DNA from: Prostheceraeus crozeri
Taxonomy: Eukaryota; Platyhelminthes; Polycladida; Euryleptidae
Direction of reading: 5' to 3'
Assembly (NCBI GenBank): GCA_907163375.1
Contig: CAJQUW010001458.1
Coordinates: 62,001 to 126,000, forward strand
Length of the DNA stretch: 64,000 bases
Shown: positions 10,706 through 23,280 of the stretch, in pieces
How positions within the stretch are numbered: position 1 is the stretch's first letter
Layout of the letters: every line of letters begins with the position of its first letter
Made by a program: the position numbers and the translations under genes
The notes under the pieces: generated by a model
Told to the model about the DNA's origin: nothing
What the model saw: only the letters and a program-made list of their open reading frames with translations
Database searches by the model: none

Positions 10706-12598
10706 ATGTCCACGAAACAGAAATCACAAATACATCGTTATTTTACTTTAGACAATTGCAAGACGTCAGCGAAATGTCTCACAGGTGGCTGTAGGAATCC
10801 GAGTGTAAAGGTGAAGGATGGATCGACTACCAATATGTTCAGACATTTGAAAGACAATCATCCGAAAATCTACTCCGATCTTCAGCAGGAGATCTCAGAG
10901 GAGAAAGCAAAGAAGGCGGTGAAAAGAAAGCCATCTCCATCTCGTCAATCAACCATCGAAACTTCCTTTGGGGTTCCTCACAAGTATCCACATGGCAGTG
11001 CCAAAGCTCTAAAGCTCGATCGTCTACTTGCTCAAACTATCGCTGAGGGATATCTATCTATTCGTTTCGTCGAAAATGATCATTGTCGCAAATTTGTCGA
11101 ATGCTTGAACGACAGATATGACATTCCTAGTGAGACCAAAATGCGGCGCACTGTGCTTCCGACGTTGGAACGAGAAATCGATGTGAAAATGCAGAACTTT
11201 TTCCAAGAGAATGATTTCCCGTCATACGCAATAACTCTCGATTTCTACGACGCTAAGAATCATGAGAGTTTCTTAGAAGTGACTGCATCTTCTATTGACG
11301 CCCACTACCGGCTACATTCCTATTGCATCGGAGTTGAACCTTTCAATTCGTCGGATAGAGACCATACTGGAGAAACGATATCACAGTGTCTGCGTGGATT
11401 AATGGAAGAAATGTCCATCGATGTTAATGATCAGATATTCGAAGCTGGAGTGACCGACAACGCTGGCAATGTTCGACGAGGTATTGAATTGACTGGAATT
11501 CCTTGGATGCCTTGCATGGCTCACACACTACAATTGTGTATTGAAGACTCCTTCAAAGCCTGTGAGGCAGCTAATGATCTTCGGAAATCTTGTCGAGCGA
11601 TAGCTGGCTTCTTCCATCGTAGCAATCCTGGAGTTCGACTTCTAAATAATCTGCAGCAAGAATCTGGAAAATCGGTTCAGAAAATTTGGCAAGATGTTCC
11701 AACACGATGTAACTCATCTTTCTATACTTGGTCAGTGATGATAAAAAATCGTCAAGAAATCAATCGCTCATTGCTCGAAATTCGGAATTCACGCAATCCT
11801 CCACCGATTCTCCAAAACAGTGAGTGGGAATTACTCGAAACCTTGACATCATTGTTGGCACCATTCGAGGAAGTTACTCGTGACTTGTGTTGTGAACTGT
11901 CTCCTTCGATCAATCTTATCCTGCCTCTACTGTCAACCCTGACTGAACTCATTGGATCTATCGACGTCCCCACCGCCTTGACTTCATTCAAAGTCACAAT
12001 TTTGAACTCGATGAAATCCAGAATTGAACAAGTGACACCTGGTAATGAACAACCAATTCTGTTGGTCGCTTCTGCGATCGATCCACGATTTCTACGTATT
12101 CTCTCTTCCACACAAGTTGATGTTGCGAAGAACATTATCGTCGCGCGTATTGTCGACTTCATGCAAAAAGAATCTCACACAGAAGAGAAGGTGATTACTG
12201 CAAGAGTGAGCCAAGAAAATTCTGATGAGAAACGACAACGTGTTTCCTTGTGGTCGCAGATGAAAATTAGATCTCCGGTGGAATCAGATAGCAAAAACAT
12301 CAAAGACCGAGCTATGATGGAGTGGCAGCGATATGTCGAATTGGTGGAGCAAACAAATCCTGCCCCCGACCACAAGAAATTTGACGTTCTTGCCTTCTGG
12401 AAGAATCAACTGCAGAATCTTCCAAATTTGGCCAGGATTGCCCGACAATTCTTGTGTATTCCAGCAACAAACACGGCTTCGGAAAGACTAGGAAGTGTAA
12501 CGGGCAATACCATAACGCCCAGTCGTGCAAATTTGAGTGGCTTGCGCGCACGGCAACTGATCAAAATCAGACGCAACAGTAAACTTTTGAATGAGTAG
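10706..12598 (+). CDS. hAT transposase with BED zinc finger, intact
   Basis: 630 residues, no interruption. A BED-type finger lies at about residues 20-53 (CLTGGC ... FRHLKDNH). The catalytic core shows ITLDFYD (first Asp, about residue 178), GVTDNAGN (second Asp, about 250) and the hAT-specific CMAHTLQLCI just after it. The C-terminal dimerisation region has FWKNQ...LPNLARIARQFL and PATNTASERLGS, which holds the catalytic Glu. ATGTCCACG at 10706 is the first ATG of the frame and gives the usual N-terminal spacing to the finger. The order and length match ZBED-like hAT transposases. With clean TIRs and TSD this copy looks recent and possibly competent; codon use shows no decay. Confidence 0.95.
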   Translation: MSTKQKSQIHRYFTLDNCKTSAKCLTGGCRNPSVKVKDGSTTNMFRHLKDNHPKIYSDLQQEISEEKAKKAVKRKPSPSRQSTIETSFGVPHKYPHGSAKALKLDRLLAQTIAEGYLSIRFVENDHCRKFVECLNDRYDIPSETKMRRTVLPTLEREIDVKMQNFFQENDFPSYAITLDFYDAKNHESFLEVTASSIDAHYRLHSYCIGVEPFNSSDRDHTGETISQCLRGLMEEMSIDVNDQIFEAGVTDNAGNVRRGIELTGIPWMPCMAHTLQLCIEDSFKACEAANDLRKSCRAIAGFFHRSNPGVRLLNNLQQESGKSVQKIWQDVPTRCNSSFYTWSVMIKNRQEINRSLLEIRNSRNPPPILQNSEWELLETLTSLLAPFEEVTRDLCCELSPSINLILPLLSTLTELIGSIDVPTALTSFKVTILNSMKSRIEQVTPGNEQPILLVASAIDPRFLRILSSTQVDVAKNIIVARIVDFMQKESHTEEKVITARVSQENSDEKRQRVSLWSQMKIRSPVESDSKNIKDRAMMEWQRYVELVEQTNPAPDHKKFDVLAFWKNQLQNLPNLARIARQFLCIPATNTASERLGSVTGNTITPSRANLSGLRARQLIKIRRNSKLLNE

Positions 12599-12609
12599 GG
12601 GGTAATGCG

Positions 12610-13842
12610 CAGGGCTAGGATCGGTTAACCGGTTAACCGGTTACACTCTCTCTTAACCGGTTACACTTTCTCTTAACCGGTTAAAATCGGTTACGACGTT
12701 TCATTAGATTTAACGTGTACTACACTACGTGTATGATGAAATCCGATTGAACTAAAGATTTTACACTGGTTTCATGGAGTAGTGGTTGCTCATTCATCCT
12801 CATCCACAATCCATTCAAACTCATTCATTACAATTCGCAATCCTTTAGTCGTGCTGCTACGTACACATGGTCAGTATATTTCAACAATTTTATTAGGTTG
12901 ATGTACAATAAGATTATGTTGACATTTATATTTTCAATTTGATGTAATCTAAGTAACATCAGTCCATTTAATACTTATAGTGGGCCTATGCATAGAGTGA
13001 CCTATTTAACTGCGGAAAGTCTTACACCATTTGTAGTTTTAACCTAAAAAGTGGTGAATAGGATAAGTTAGCAATAATAACACACAGACGACATCGCATA
13101 GGCTATATATGCCAATAAAAACTAACTCACTTTGAATTGAGTTGGCAAAGAATATAGGGCCTACATGTAGCCGTAGGTGTCACTTGCAAAATCGGTTTCT
13201 ATTGAAACAACCACTTTGGAAATAACATTCGTAAATTTGGAGATGTAAGCTTACTTATCAAGTGGACAATAGGATAGATAGGTTTATTAAGCAGGATTCA
13301 TACAGAAGCACTGACTATTATACTACTAGAAATAGTAGAAACCAAAACTAGTACGCTAACGATTGAAACATAGCGAGTAATAAAAATGAAATAATAATAG
13401 GCGTTTTTTGGAAGGAATGACAACCGTCCTTTACAGCTACAATCATCGTTCATACAATGAATTGCAAGCGATCCCTGAAATTATTGATGATCCAGTTGAC
13501 GTATCCAGTGGATTATCCAAATCAGCCAGACTGTTAATGATATGGTTAAACTTCAGAGTATCGAAGACTTTTGAATAGTCGTAGGCAGCAACCACAACAT
13601 TATCAATTGAACTATCATCTAAACGTGAAGTTCTGTATTCATGCAATGAAATCACAGCACTGCAAATGGAAGAATTAGGTCAAAACCCAAAGTGGCAAGG
13701 TCCGTAGTTTTTGATATACCTTGGCAACTAAATAAATACCGGGAATCCTCCTCTAACCGATTTTAACCGATTAACCGATTTTAACCGGTTAAAAATATAA
13801 TCGGTTAACCGGTTACAAAAAAATTAACCGGTCCTAGCCCTG
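12610..13842. mobile_element. Nested non-autonomous hAT-like element
   Basis: It starts CAGGGCTAGGATCGGTTAA and ends with the complement of CAGGGCTAGGACCGGTTAA (18 of 19 matching). The flanks are a perfect 8-bp duplication GTAATGCG (12602-12609 and 13843-13850). Both ends carry arrays of TTAACCGGTTAA-like near-palindromes, likely transposase binding sites. Its insertion point is four bases past the stop codon of the host hAT transposase, so the coding frame is untouched. It contains no transposase, only a LINE RT fragment (13440-13700). Confidence 0.93.
13440..13700 (-). pseudogene. LINE reverse-transcriptase fragment inside the nested element
   Basis: The minus strand reads FRPNSSICSAVISLHEY, then VVVAAYDYSKVFDTLKFNHI, corresponding to the LINE RT segment G-F-R-P-x-x-S through the first catalytic motif (x-x-D-x-S-K-A-F-D). 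It ends abruptly, with no further RT motifs. It seems to have been carried into, or landed inside, the non-autonomous hAT-like element. Confidence 0.65.
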
Positions 13843-14097
13843 GTAATGCGTTTTTCTAATTAGACTTCACAATATGCTTTCATATGATTCAGTATTGGCC
13901 GATATTTTGAGACGTTTGTCATACATGTATCGCCCACTTACACGTAATTAGAAAATAAAGCTCAGACTGTTTTGAAATTATTTCTTTCTTGGTTTACAAA
14001 AAAATCGAAATCGGAAAAAAAATCGAAATTTTTCTGAAAAATCGAAATTAAATCGATCGTTGGGGAAAATAAAACATCGCCGCACCCTAGTAAATAC

Positions 14098-17000
14098 AGT
14101 ATGTGATATTGATGTCTTCGCAGGGATGGAAATCAGCAGAGATTTTCAAGCCAGCACACAGTGCTACAACTAATGACAATTCCTACAGTCATTCCTTACC
14201 CCAGTAAAAGAACACTTCTAGGACTCGCCACAATCATATACAAGCAGCTTAATACATTTGGCTTATACCCCATGACTGTGCAAGTATGTTCTAATCAGCT
14301 TCAGGAATTTAGTAGAAATTCTGTGATTTAAGAAATACCGGTATACACGAAATATATATTATCCCAAAACTGTGTTTTGCCTTTTCAATTACTTTCCTAT
14401 GTTAGTGTGACATCGTCATAAAATTGCCAATTGAACCCTCAGACACGTCAGTGGTTGAGGCCAGGCCCGTGACAATTTGGAATTCTCAGGCCCTGGCCCG
14501 AACCAAGACCGTCGGCATTCAGTTTCAGACCCGTTATAATAAGGTTATTAAATATATGCACTGTATAATTTACAGTACATATATAGTACATATTGTATAG
14601 TTATCATGCTTGAGGCTTTGCTTTGTATATATTTGGTAATATGAAAAGATATTGACATACTTGATGTATCCTAAGCACATTTTCAGACAGCTTTGATTAT
14701 TGATTCTGAAGTTTTGAAATGTTTTGTGTTTCTGTAAAAAGATTCTAATCATTATGGAGATGATTCATTAATCATGACTCACTGTCCACTGATCAGAAAT
14801 AAGGCATGAGAGGCGACATTTAAAAATTAACTTCGATATTCTCATGCTTCGGCTTTTTTCTAACAATTTTTCCCAGTAGTCTCTTCTTATAATTCTATTC
14901 TGCGTTCTTCAACTCTCTACTTTCATCCAATTGAACAGATTATACGAAGCTATTATTGTGTTTTACATGTCATTGCCAGTTTTGTAATAGAGAGTTACAT
15001 ATGAACTTCGGATATACTGCTAATACATTAACAAAAATATGTTTTAGATTTGTGACAATCTAGAAGTCATCTATATCATGATATTTTCGAAAACTTCGAA
15101 ATTTTTAAGGTCAAGTTTATGAAGCATCACAAACAAAAGTCATGGCCTAATATAGATAGATATAAGTCTGATGTAGAAATGAATGGCTGGTGGAGATAGA
15201 GATCAAAGATAGGCTATTTCATTCATACTCGTAAAGCTCTCTTCGGCACTCGATAAATACTTGTATAGCAAATAACGACCTCAAATCTGTACACTATCTA
15301 CTGTGCTATACTGTTCCTATCATGTTACTGGTGCACTGGATTAACGCATGCCAAATGAATCTATCACATATTAGGACATTTCGTCAAAATCTCCTGAAGG
15401 GATGGTTTGCAAATAGCAGTGTCAAGTTTGAATTTACAGCGTGTTCATGTAGCTATCTCAGACATCAGTTTTAATTTGATTCCACGAATTCGGGATTGTC
15501 AGCATTTTTGAGATATTGTGTTTAACGAGTAATTTTAGATAAAGGTTACATGTTCAATTCACATGCACAGGATATGCGATGTGATAGATGCCTATTCGAT
15601 CTTTCTTGCTCTGTAATTTATTTTCTTTCGGCATTTTTTTTAAGTGCATTTAAGCTCTTGAACATCTAGAAAAAGAGTGATATACAGTATAGTGGATTTG
15701 TTGAGGTGGTGATTTCCTATGTGTTGTATGCATTCAGTGATTGATGATACCTATAGCATGATAAATCATTCCTGTATTTGAATGTGAAATTGATTTTCAA
15801 CAAATGTTTGAGTCCTATATAGGCTAACTATCACAATATTCGTATTTGATTACACACCTCAAGACAGTTTGATGTCATGATTTGTGTTTCTAATACAATG
15901 CAGAAATATATTAAAGGCACTCACAATACAGGATCGAAGTAGCTGGTTGAGATCAGAGATACTAAAAGTCAGTATTTATTCATATTACGGACGATTTTAT
16001 ACGGTTGTATACACAGGTTGCTCGCCACTCAGTGATGCCATCAGCGTTGTATGTTATGCAATACCTATGTAGGACATCGCAATTCACAAAGTCAATACCG
16101 TAGTCATAACATCACTGCAGCGTCAATGCTCGAATCAATTTAGGGCTCAGCAATTTATGGTTTAGAAATCAAATATGAATAAGTCATTGACAACTTAGAT
16201 TTACATTTTCCATGAAAAGCTCATACCGGCTTCATAATTGAGATTGGATTTAGAAATGTAAAACGTATCTTCGGTAACAAATTTCAATTTGCAAATTTGC
16301 ATTTATGCGATAACAGATATATGCAGAGTTTTCAGAAAAGTAGGAATTGCATCCCAAATACAGAAACTGAGGATCTCATGAGTGAAATACATTAGATGCC
16401 GAAAAATTAATTAAATTACACTGAAGTGCAGAAATTGATTGTTGCGCATAATTTGAACATGTACATTTTGCAGAAATCCACTTAATATACAACGCAATAA
16501 ATAGCGAAAAATAGATAATTAATAACACAAGAAGAAATAATCAATTTTAGCGTTAAATGGAATGCCAGATTTAAACTGTGTTTGACTAGAATTCCTATGA
16601 TATCTTCCTTATAGAAATATGTTGACTGAAGGAAATTATTGATATCAAATTATCACTTAAAGCAATTCTTTATTTCTTTTGCTCAATGCTTTTTTTTAAT
16701 ACTGACGTAATGATTCTCAATTTTCTCAATGTTTTTGTTGATTATGGATGTCTTTTATATTTCTCAGACTGCAGGAATTTTTAAAGATATTTGCATTGCA
16801 ATTAATTGATTGGTGAAGTAGAATAACTGCTATTGATTAATTGTTTGATTTATAGTGCAATTACTGAATGATGGCATGCGGTATATCTGGTAAAAATGAT
16901 GCGAAGATGCGGTGAAGAAACGAAATGAGCTAAAATTTATTTAAATGTCAGCATTAAACATCACTACAAGTCTCAAATAGAGAATTTATGAATGCGATTA

Positions 17001-19030
17001 ATCAAAATTTGGCATATCCATTTCACCGTTGTCCTTCTGTGTAGATGTCAAATGTGTTTGATGGAGCATTTAGTATCATTGTCTTAGGAAGAAGGTTGTT
17101 TTTAATAAATGTATGAATGTCTGTGAAAATGACATGATACTTAAGCCGAATTATAGTATAGTTACATGACTGTATTTAATAAGGTACTCATTGTTCATTT
17201 CTACATACAGGATGCAAGTACAGTTAAATTGCATAAAACAAAAATCAAAAATGCAACATTGACAATTACTTGATGTAATACTCGTGCAATCAATATTTAT
17301 AATCAATTGACATAGAGCAATTGCAATTAATTGACTGGTTTTGGTAAGCCCTTATTGACAGATATGGAAAATGTCAGAAGATGATTGCAATAGAAGACGC
17401 TGGAAGTTATATGCAAAGAATATTAACCTCAAATGTAGATCTGACGAAGGGAACTTACTTTTCCTGTAATCAGTTGGCCAGCATCGCATGATCGCATTTC
17501 GATTGCAAACGCTTATATATATGCGAACGTCATGTGACGTAATCTGCGTCATCAGAATTGGCTTATCTGTTGATTCAAAATCTAAATTTATACAAATTAC
17601 GAATCTAGCTATGAGCAATCAGGAAGAGTAATACGCATGATGTCATCTCTATTGTCAATAATGTGATGCAAGGGGAATCTACAGAGCAGCATGAATTATC
17701 TTCTGAAAGTCATTGATGATAAGTGCAATTTAAAAGCTAAGGATCGGAGAATCATTCAAACGATCTTGAGAAACATTTTGCAACCATCGTCAGCAACAAG
17801 GAAGTAGAATGCAGGGAAGCATACACAATCAAATATAGAAGTTGAATTGACATGAAATTCCTAATCTTCCCAAAACATTATTTCTTCATAGGAGCGAGAT
17901 CTGACTGATGCTAAAAATTCAAATAGTAACTATCGTTATAGAAGACTGGCTGATGTAATGTCATGCTTGGTAGAAGGGTGGACCAGGAGCCTTTGATGTA
18001 GGAATGTAGCGGACTTCCATAAATCTCTCGCTGCCGCGGTGAATCCTGAAATTTCCGACCGCCTGCGCGATACGAGGGTTAAGATATACCATTACCAGCA
18101 TGCAAATCATCATATTTTGACAATTATGGATGAGATGCTAATTCCAATTTGACTGATTCCAGTTCACTTAAGTCACTGCTCTTGGGAAAACATGATATGA
18201 TAGTCATTGCATTTCCTCTTTGGACTACCATGATTTAATTTATGGCAAATTATCAACTTATGGCATTATGATTCAATGTTGCAAATTAAACTTTCATTTG
18301 AACACAAAAAAGTTAATCGATACTGATCTAAGAAAGAGTCTCTCTGGGATGTCACTTTAAGATGTGAATGATAATTGTTGCAAATGTGTATGCGGATGTA
18401 CATAACGGCCATTTTATCAAGTACAAATAACATATCCAAAATATTCAAAAATTCATCATGTCTTCTTGGTAGCATGGACTTTCATCTAAATGAGTGTCAA
18501 ACAGTCCTTTCATTAACGGCCACACGTTCCCCGTGTCGTGCTCGCCTGTCTGGGAGAGAAGCTTCACCAGTTTATGGTAGTCCGCCATCGTGTGTAATTC
18601 CTATATCAATGCCTGCAGCCCCCTAGACATTTTTGAAGCTGCTCTAAAAGTTGACTAAAAATCCTTTAATTACTTTAATTTTGATAATAGCTTTATTATC
18701 TTCAGCGATTCTCGAGGGAAGAGCATGTTAGCCAAAGATCTAGAAGTTCTCCAGAAAATGAAGATAACTACAAGTAGAAATATATTGCCTATGAACGAAT
18801 AGGAAATGACACTGATGAATGTTCAACTTTGGAAATTAATAACACATTATGTTACTTAGCCTTGTTTGTTCATTCACAAATCATGCACATTATATTATGG
18901 ATGTGTTATTGCAAAATGGATTGTACGTTGCAAGGATTATGGATATTAATATTTCCTTTTAAATGTGCTATCATATTGATTCAATAGCACAACACATCAT
19001 CTGACAGGAAGAATTATGGCCGGTCTCAGT
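14098..19030. other. Gene-poor stretch
   Basis: No coding region, RNA gene or clear transposon recognised in about 4.9 kb. It is AT-rich with short unrelated open frames. A GC-richer patch at 17990-18085 and another at 18510-18630 could be old repeats, but I cannot name them. Confidence 0.5.
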
Positions 19031-19153
19031 AATTTGATTGTTAAGATCTAGCGACATTGACGCTGCGTGACCGAGCAGCTGAAATTATCATCAACAATCA
19101 ACTATTGTCCTTCGAGTCCTAACAACTTAAACAAAGCAGAGAGTCGGATTTCT
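19031..19153. repeat. Interspersed repeat, copy A
   Basis: It shares an ordered run of blocks with 32696-32812 and 43448-43583: TTAAGATCTAGC, ACAT(A/T)GAC, a CTGAAAT block, CAACAA, TTAAACAAAG or a close variant, then GGATTTCT or GACTTCT. There are three copies in 64 kb, all in the same orientation. The family is unknown to me. Confidence 0.6.
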
Positions 19154-20530
19154 GTTTATGGCAAAATTCAAAAACTCGCTTTAAATAAATCACGGTTTCT
19201 TAACCCTACACTGTATCTTAGCCGGAGGAGGGCTCCTGAAGCCCGATGACATTTTTTATGTTGCTAAAAAACTGTAATAGCTGCGAATTGTTTTTTTTTG
19301 ACATTTGGTTTCTACCCATTTCTGATAAGCAACTTACATTTTCTCAAATTTGGCATATGGAAACTCAGAAAATTTGACTTTTAAAAACGAACTTTTTGAA
19401 AATAGAAAATTTTTGACTATTTCTTGCAAAATAAAGTATCTTGATCAATTCAAATGACTTATATGCCATTGACAAAATACAAATGAAGTAATAATTGGCA
19501 TGTTCATTCATTCATGAGCGAATCCATGCAATTGCAATATGAATAATAGCAATATACTTTAAGCACTACTCATAATAGCTTTTTGAGTAATAGTAAGCGA
19601 ACGTGCTACAAATCGTGGATCCCATGTTTCAAAATGGACAGATGTTGTGCCTCACAATATATTTGGTGCATGCATTCATTTGGATGCACCTGCTGCGATG
19701 TTTCTCCATGCACGATGAACATCTAAAATAGCAGCAGACAATATGGCAGTTACATCGTCTTTCATGAAATGAATTCATGCGCTTGCATTCATTAAATGCA
19801 CATGTGAATTTACATCTAAAAGCAACTCTTCCTTTCATAAGTTATTGCAGCAAAACCCCTTCGGATTTCGGCGCCCACCCTGAATGAATAAAAACGAAAT
19901 GCGTCACAAATGCAGTTTATTGTCTTAAAGTTTATCGACATTTTGAAAGAGTTTGACTTGAAAGTTCACTTGCCAATTATTTATCAATGTTTTCATCAAA
20001 AGCTGATCTTGCTACAGGTTTTGAATTTCCAATGATCTAAAATGGAATAGAGAAAATCATAGTAAACATCAATAGGTGATACATAAGCACAACATTTTGT
20101 TCATCTGACTTCAACTTTGAAACTCAAAAGCGCATCGACTATTTCAAAATATAAGGTAGCAGGAGCATGATCAATAAATCGGAAGAATTATCCGAAGATT
20201 CATTTCATCAGAGCGAACTGTTAGCGTGTTTCTCTCACTTTCGTAAATTTCCAGTAGAATAGTTGTTTTGAAATTCACTTGGTAACAAATGATTTATCAA
20301 AGAGCAAGATAATTCAAAGTAGATAATCAAGTAAGTACAATAATTCAAAGCAAGTAATTCAAAAACTAGATAACTCAAAATCAACAAATTAAGTTTTCTG
20401 CTGATTGGATTATTTGCATTAAAAATTTGCTAACTACGTGCTGGGCAAATTGCTTATCGATTGAAGATGTCTTAAGCAGTCATTTATTTTACTTTTAATA
20501 GTTGAGAAAGAGGCAAGGTTTTACTGGTAT

Positions 20531-20722
20531 GACAATTTAATTAAAGATACAATTAATTTCGGTTGCTATTCGGCAGCCATCATCAGATAAAAGGAATTAA
20601 ACATAGACACAAAAGTCATGAATTCAAATTTCACATTAACATAGAGAATAAGGAAGTAGATAAGAAATCTAGTAATGAGTATATTTATACCTTTATACAT
20701 ATTACTAGATTTCTTATCTAGT
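20531..20722 (-). repeat. Hairpin-rich repeat with hammerhead-like core
   Basis: On the minus strand CTGATGA is followed by the stem GGCTGC/GCAACC (one mismatch, loop CGAATA) and GAAA, at 20557-20587. The flanks resemble the arms of the foldback insert at 5859-6238 in layout (an AATTCAAATTTCACAT tract on the same side), although the stem sequence differs. A separate near-perfect 20-bp inverted pair lies at 20657-20676 and 20701-20720. Confidence 0.4.
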
Positions 20723-22731
20723 TTCGCAAATTTTCAGTCGAATCGCTGAGGCCACAAAACTCGCCATAAGCCACAAAACTTGGAAGACCAACGTGAGCTG
20801 GCACACAGAACAAGTCATGCCATAAGCCACAAGCCGCGCGACATGCATGGACATTTGGTCAAATGGCTTACAGCTTACTTTGTGTGCCTCCGTCCTAAAA
20901 CCAAATTTGATTACAATGTATGTACACCAGAAGCAATATTGAGGACTGTTGCAGATTTGATTAGTGCAAGATGTAATTAATTTTTGTTGTCTGCATATTT
21001 TTCAACGCTTTTTTGAAAAATTAGCCAGCTGAAGACTGACAATATCTGTTCAACTAAAGATGGTTGAACAATAAATCATCTGTCATGAATTTTCGCTGTA
21101 AGTGATCCTCTGAGAGAAGCATAGAAAGATGCTTACAAATTAGAATAATTTGCTTTGCAACCGTAAATCCAGTGTATCGTCCTACAATAACTCAGTAGTG
21201 CGGCTCGGAATGGCACAAACTAGCCCATTTTATCTAGAATGTATGATCAAGCATGGAGTGAACAACACATTGTTCTGCTTTTATTCATCTTGACTAGGGA
21301 TTGCAATTCCGGGATTTCGAAATAAATTCCTCTGCAGCAAATTTACATACAGATGAAAATTTTTGGTTTTTTAATTGTCCCCATGTAGTAGAATTTGCTA
21401 CCTCACTTAAGTCTATCGTCAGTAGCGAACTAGCATGGATTGCTTGACTATATGAGCCGTTTACTCATGTAGTAAGCTGCATTCAAGCTTATCATCTTCA
21501 GTGCATTTGCCACCACTATTTTACATCATTTTTGGTTAACGGAGAGCTGAATTGTATTTCCACAAATGATAATCGAAATAAAAAAGGCTACCTTTCCAAA
21601 CATGGGACAGAATTTTGCAGCAAAACATCAATGCTTCCTATGAATTGACATCAGTAGGCCATTTTTCAGAGGAGGCCTTTTTTAGATAGTCACATGCCGA
21701 TTATCATGCCTACGACATGAAAAATTGAAAAGACATTTGAACAGAGGGAGACTTCTCTTAAGTCGTGATCACTCTCGAAAATATAAAAGGAGAAGAAATT
21801 GTTCGAAAGAGCAAAATGCTAGTAGCCAACATAACAACACCACATGCATCGCACCAAGCAGTTGATAGACTACTCGCTGATGTCCTTCCGAGTGAGCTAT
21901 TGTTGTTATCAAATTGCTACCGGTATTCAAAAATCAATAAACATTCGCTAAATAGACAATTGCAGACAAATCGACAATTACAATCACTAATCTTGTACGA
22001 GTAGCGTGGCACATCACTAAAGTATTGCAGAGTGACAGCTGCAGATGAGATAGAAGGATGTCCTCCGACTTAAACAGAATTTGGGTTACTAGCGGTTTTT
22101 AGTAGTAAACACACAATATGCACATTCATTGCTATATTGATTGGTATGCTTCATGCCTTACACCGGAATCTATGCCCCTTGCAATGATCAGTCTATCTTT
22201 CTTGGCATTTAATGTTCACATTCATTTTGTCCTTGATGTACATGTTTTTCTGGATTTTGAGACCTAAAAATTCTATAACTTTGTGCTATCCCCTTTGACT
22301 TTTGTCGAGCATTCCAGAAAGCACTTCAGCCAGGAGGCTAGAATTCTAGATGACGGTGTAGTCTCTAAAGTAAATGCAACCATCTGACGTAATTGGGGAT
22401 CAACTTTAAAGGTTCCCGTAAAAGATGAATGTTCTTTTGAAAAGCATTTTTGGAGTGATCAATTCTCCCGATATTGCATCCTAGTCAAATATAGTGTTCA
22501 AGGCATCAATAAGCACTTAAAAACTGCGCAAGTGAAGGCTGAAAGTCAGCCACAGGATGATGAGAAAGAACAACAATACAGCGCATGAGATCTGTTTCAG
22601 ACAAAGAATATTCAAAAAATCAAAATGTCATTTATTAAAAAGATGTCTAGGCATTTTGATTTTGTGATTTTGATATACAAACTGATACAAAATACACCAT
22701 TTGATATCAAAGTCAGTCATATGCATTTTGC

Positions 22732-22738
22732 ATTTTAT
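22732..22738 (-). promoter_or_regulatory. Possible poly(A) signal
   Basis: AATAAA on the minus strand, about 300 bases downstream of the possible terminal exon ending at 23030. The motif is short and common in AT-rich DNA. Confidence 0.2.
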
Positions 22739-23029
22739 TGGAAAAGAGGAGAGATACTACATGCTGTATATACAACAACTTGGCAGTGAATCACATATTC
22801 TATTTACTGATTCATTCGAATGCAGCATCAAATCTGATTTACCAACTAGTTAAAATAGATTGTACGTCTTCTTGTATCGCACTAATGGTTTTTTAGTTTC
22901 ACGTTGTAGGCTACTCTTCTGGCCATTCTTGCCACTCCAACGACCTCCAATACAAGCGAGCACGTGTAATTTCAGCAACGGGATTTGTAATAAGCCTGAA
23001 AAGGTTTCTCTAAGTCCAGAGTAGCTTGA

Positions 23030-23280
23030 TTAATAGCTCAGATCGGCTACAGATTTACAACTTTTGACAGTGATCACTGAAGCTTCAATCCTATTCAAAT
23101 TACTTTTGATTTTTTTAATCTGTTGAGCCTCCTCCACTGAACTATTGCTTTGTATTGATTCGAATGCTTTAAATGAAATTTCGAGTTGCTTTCGTGCTTG
23201 ACCTAGACAGTTGGTTTTCGTGTTCATTCGTGCTTTGATTGGAAAACTTCGTGAAGTGTTGAAAGAAATTTTCCGACGAC
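23030..23280 (-). CDS. Possible terminal exon of the modular gene
   Basis: An open frame begins after a CTAAAG acceptor at 23281 in phase 1, the phase left by the previous exon (24562-24849). It starts RRKISFNTSRSF, which resembles the first strand of the repeat domain (x-V-x-I-S-F-N). It then becomes charged and probably helical (QARKQLEISFKAFESI, EAQQIKKIKSNLNRIEA) and ends at a TAA. It could be a diverged last domain with a helical tail, or chance. The acceptor's pyrimidine tract is weak. Confidence 0.3.

Larger units (their letters stand above)
10130..14089 (+). mobile_element. Complete autonomous hAT transposon
   Basis: The ends are perfect 14-bp inverted repeats, TAGGGTGCGGCGAT at 10130-10143 and its complement at 14076-14089. 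They are flanked by a perfect 8-bp target duplication GTAAATAC (10122-10129 and 14090-14097). The duplication fits the nTnnnnAn preference reported for Ac-like hATs. Subterminal AAATCGA-type repeats occur at both ends. The single transposase gene is open from start to stop. A smaller hAT-like element (12610-13842) has landed behind the stop; without it the element is about 2.7 kb. Confidence 0.95.

Noticed and set aside
17990-18085. GC-richer patch, considered as a snRNA or 5S-like gene.
   Set aside because: No Pol III boxes or known RNA motif matched by eye.
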